Assembly (NCBI GenBank): GCA_022578965.1
Contig: MU400569.1
Span: 62,001-126,000, forward strand
Source: Xylaria sp. FL1777
Lineage: Eukaryota; Ascomycota; Sordariomycetes; Xylariales; Xylariaceae
Length of the DNA: 64,000 nt
Direction of reading: 5' to 3'
The notes beneath the pieces were generated by a model. That model was not told the origin of the DNA. It did no database searches and was given only the letters and a program-made list of their open reading frames with translations. The position numbers and the translations under genes were made by a program. How positions within the stretch are numbered: the stretch's first letter is position 1; each line of letters starts with the position of its first letter. This document shows, piece by piece, positions 62,731 through 64,000 of the stretch.

Positions 62731-62914
62731 CAATGTTTTTTAGTTCTTTTGCTATTTATAAATTTTTAGTAATTAAAGCAACTAGCAATTATAATATAAA
62801 CATTTTAATAAAAGCTTTTTTAGTAATATTCTTAAATTATTTATTAAGTTATAAATATTTAGTTTTTATAGGTTATTTTTTTATAGTTTTTTTTAATAAA
62901 AGCTTTTTAGGTTT
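62731..62914 (-). pseudogene. RIP-broken coding remnant, right-arm copy (unidentified)
   Basis: Mirror copy of the remnant at 53087-53270. The minus frame again reads NITKKAFIKMFIL and ITKNL.IAKELKNI with TAA stops at presumed Gln codons. It lies on the strand opposite to the 60239-60523 remnant, so the parent element carried genes on both strands. Confidence 0.45.
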
Positions 62915-64000
62915 TTTTGTTATTAATAACCCTTTTTAGTATTTTTTTAAACTTTGCTTTTTTTTAAAGAATAAACTTATTAATAAAAAATTTAAGGGCT
63001 TTTTTTTTAAAGTAATTCTGCCTTTTTTTTGTTGTAAGTTCTTTTAAAACTCGCTTAAAAACAAAATATTTAGCAATTTGCCTGCTTTTTTTGCTTCAAT
63101 CTTTTTTTAGATATAACAAAAGTTTTGTTCTTTAGTATACTAAGCTTTTAATTAATTAATCGCTTAATTTTTTATACACAATAGTAATAGCTATTATATG
63201 TAGTTAAAAATCAATAAAATTTTCTATATTTCTTTTTTAATAATTATTTAACTTATTTAATAGCTTAAAAGATTTTTTAAAAAGCTTATTAGCAGCTATA
63301 TGTTTTTTTTTTAGTACATAGTAAAGTATAAAATTAAAAGTTTTTATATATACTATTTATTTTGTTAATTAAGCATTTAGTAATGCTAAAAATTTATTAT
63401 TTAGCTATACTATAAAAACTTTTATATTAGTTTTTAAATAAAATGTAATCTTATAAAAATAATTTTGCAACTTTTAAAAAGTTTTAATAATAGCAAGCTT
63501 TTTTAGCTTTATAGCATTATATTTTTTTTTAAAGCTTTTTTATGTTTTAAACTTATATTTTGCTAGTTTAATAGCTTTATTAACTTTTTAGCATAAAATA
63601 ACGCTTTAGCTAGTTTTAAAAACATTTATTTTTAACTAAATAGGTTTTTTTATATAATTAAAAGTAATAAAAATAAAAGCTATTATAATAGCTTTTTAAA
63701 GCTTTTTTATAGCTTTTTTTTGCAGTTTTTTAAAGCAAAACAGCTTATTTTTTTATAACAAAACTATTAATAGTTTTGCAATTATAGCATACTTTTATAT
63801 TTATATTTAGTAGTATACTATTATTTTTAAAAAAAACTATATTTTTATAATGTTTTTACAAGTTTTTTACTTAAGAATTTTTATTACTTTTGTTTTTATT
63901 AAGCTTTTATTATTAGTGCTATATATATAACTAACTATTTTAGTTGTTTGTTTTGCTTATTTGCTTTTAAATATACTAGCTATAATTTTAGCTAGCTTAA

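Larger units (their letters stand above)
30730..64000. repeat. AT-rich, RIP-mutated repeat island (AT-isochore-like)
   Basis: From about 30,730 to the window end the sequence is extremely A+T rich (sampled lines give 10-22% G+C), has very few CpG, and contains no intact gene. Frames longer than 60 codons are rare and low-complexity. Repeat copies inside it differ by transitions only, the expected outcome of repeat-induced point mutation of duplicated DNA. Recognisable sub-structures (nested LTR element, direct repeat, 303-bp inverted repeats, giant inverted duplication) are listed separately. The stretches 30,730-33,798, 41,664-45,088, 45,510-52,000 and 56,119-60,185 hold mutated repeat DNA that I could not assign. 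Confidence 0.92.
60186..64000 (-). repeat. Giant inverted duplication, right arm (continues beyond window)
   Basis: Mirror copy of 52001-55815, separated from it by a 4,370-bp spacer. At the very last base of the window the match is still perfect in register (TTAAGCTAGC in reverse complement), so the arm extends outside. Differences from the left arm are transitions, some mutated in one arm and some in the other, showing independent RIP of both copies. Confidence 0.88.

Overview
The window looks like a filamentous ascomycete (Pezizomycotina) chromosome segment. The evidence is many short GT-AG introns (about 43-126 nt, several with CTAAC-type branch sites), families largely confined to such fungi (Dal5-type transporter, DUF4246, fungal rhodopsin-domain membrane protein, HET-domain remnant, S1/P1 nuclease), and a large block of DNA carrying the C-to-T / G-to-A signature of repeat-induced point mutation (RIP). 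I cannot name the species.

The window has two compartments. Bases 1-30,607 are a gene-bearing compartment of ordinary base composition. In order: the 3' part of a Dal5-family transporter (+, cut by the window start); an uncharacterised glycosylated multi-pass membrane protein (+); a Baeyer-Villiger/flavin monooxygenase with a C-terminal membrane anchor (-); a DUF4246 protein (+); an unidentified decayed coding tract and a HET-domain pseudogene (+); a one-pass membrane protein with a cysteine-containing, PAN-like outer domain (-); a long gene-poor stretch; a tail-anchored sulfotransferase-like protein (-) divergent from a seven-helix rhodopsin-domain protein (+); a secreted S1/P1 nuclease (+); a small frame-broken coding tract (-); and a coiled-coil protein (-). 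Exon boundaries were placed by frame continuity and family conservation. The genes do not form an obvious pathway. Several encode membrane or secreted proteins, as expected of an accessory, environment-facing region next to a repeat island.

Bases about 30,730-64,000 are an AT-rich island (sampled lines 10-22% G+C) without any intact gene. Its architecture can still be read because homologous copies differ almost only by transitions. I find: (a) a complete, RIP-mutated LTR retrotransposon at 33,799-41,658, with two 193-bp LTRs of identical length and a perfect 5-bp target duplication; (b) an outer direct repeat pair (30,608-30,729 and 45,089-45,210) flanking it, whose left copy is unmutated and whose right copy is heavily mutated; (c) a 303-bp inverted repeat pair (45,207-45,509 and 55,816-56,118) bounding about 10.9 kb; (d) a very large inverted duplication (52,001-55,815 against 60,186-64,000, running off the window end) that keeps register at every point checked and carries RIP-broken reading frames on both strands. 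The best candidate for something undescribed is this roughly 10.9-kb inverted-repeat-bounded, multi-gene element and its inverted partner.
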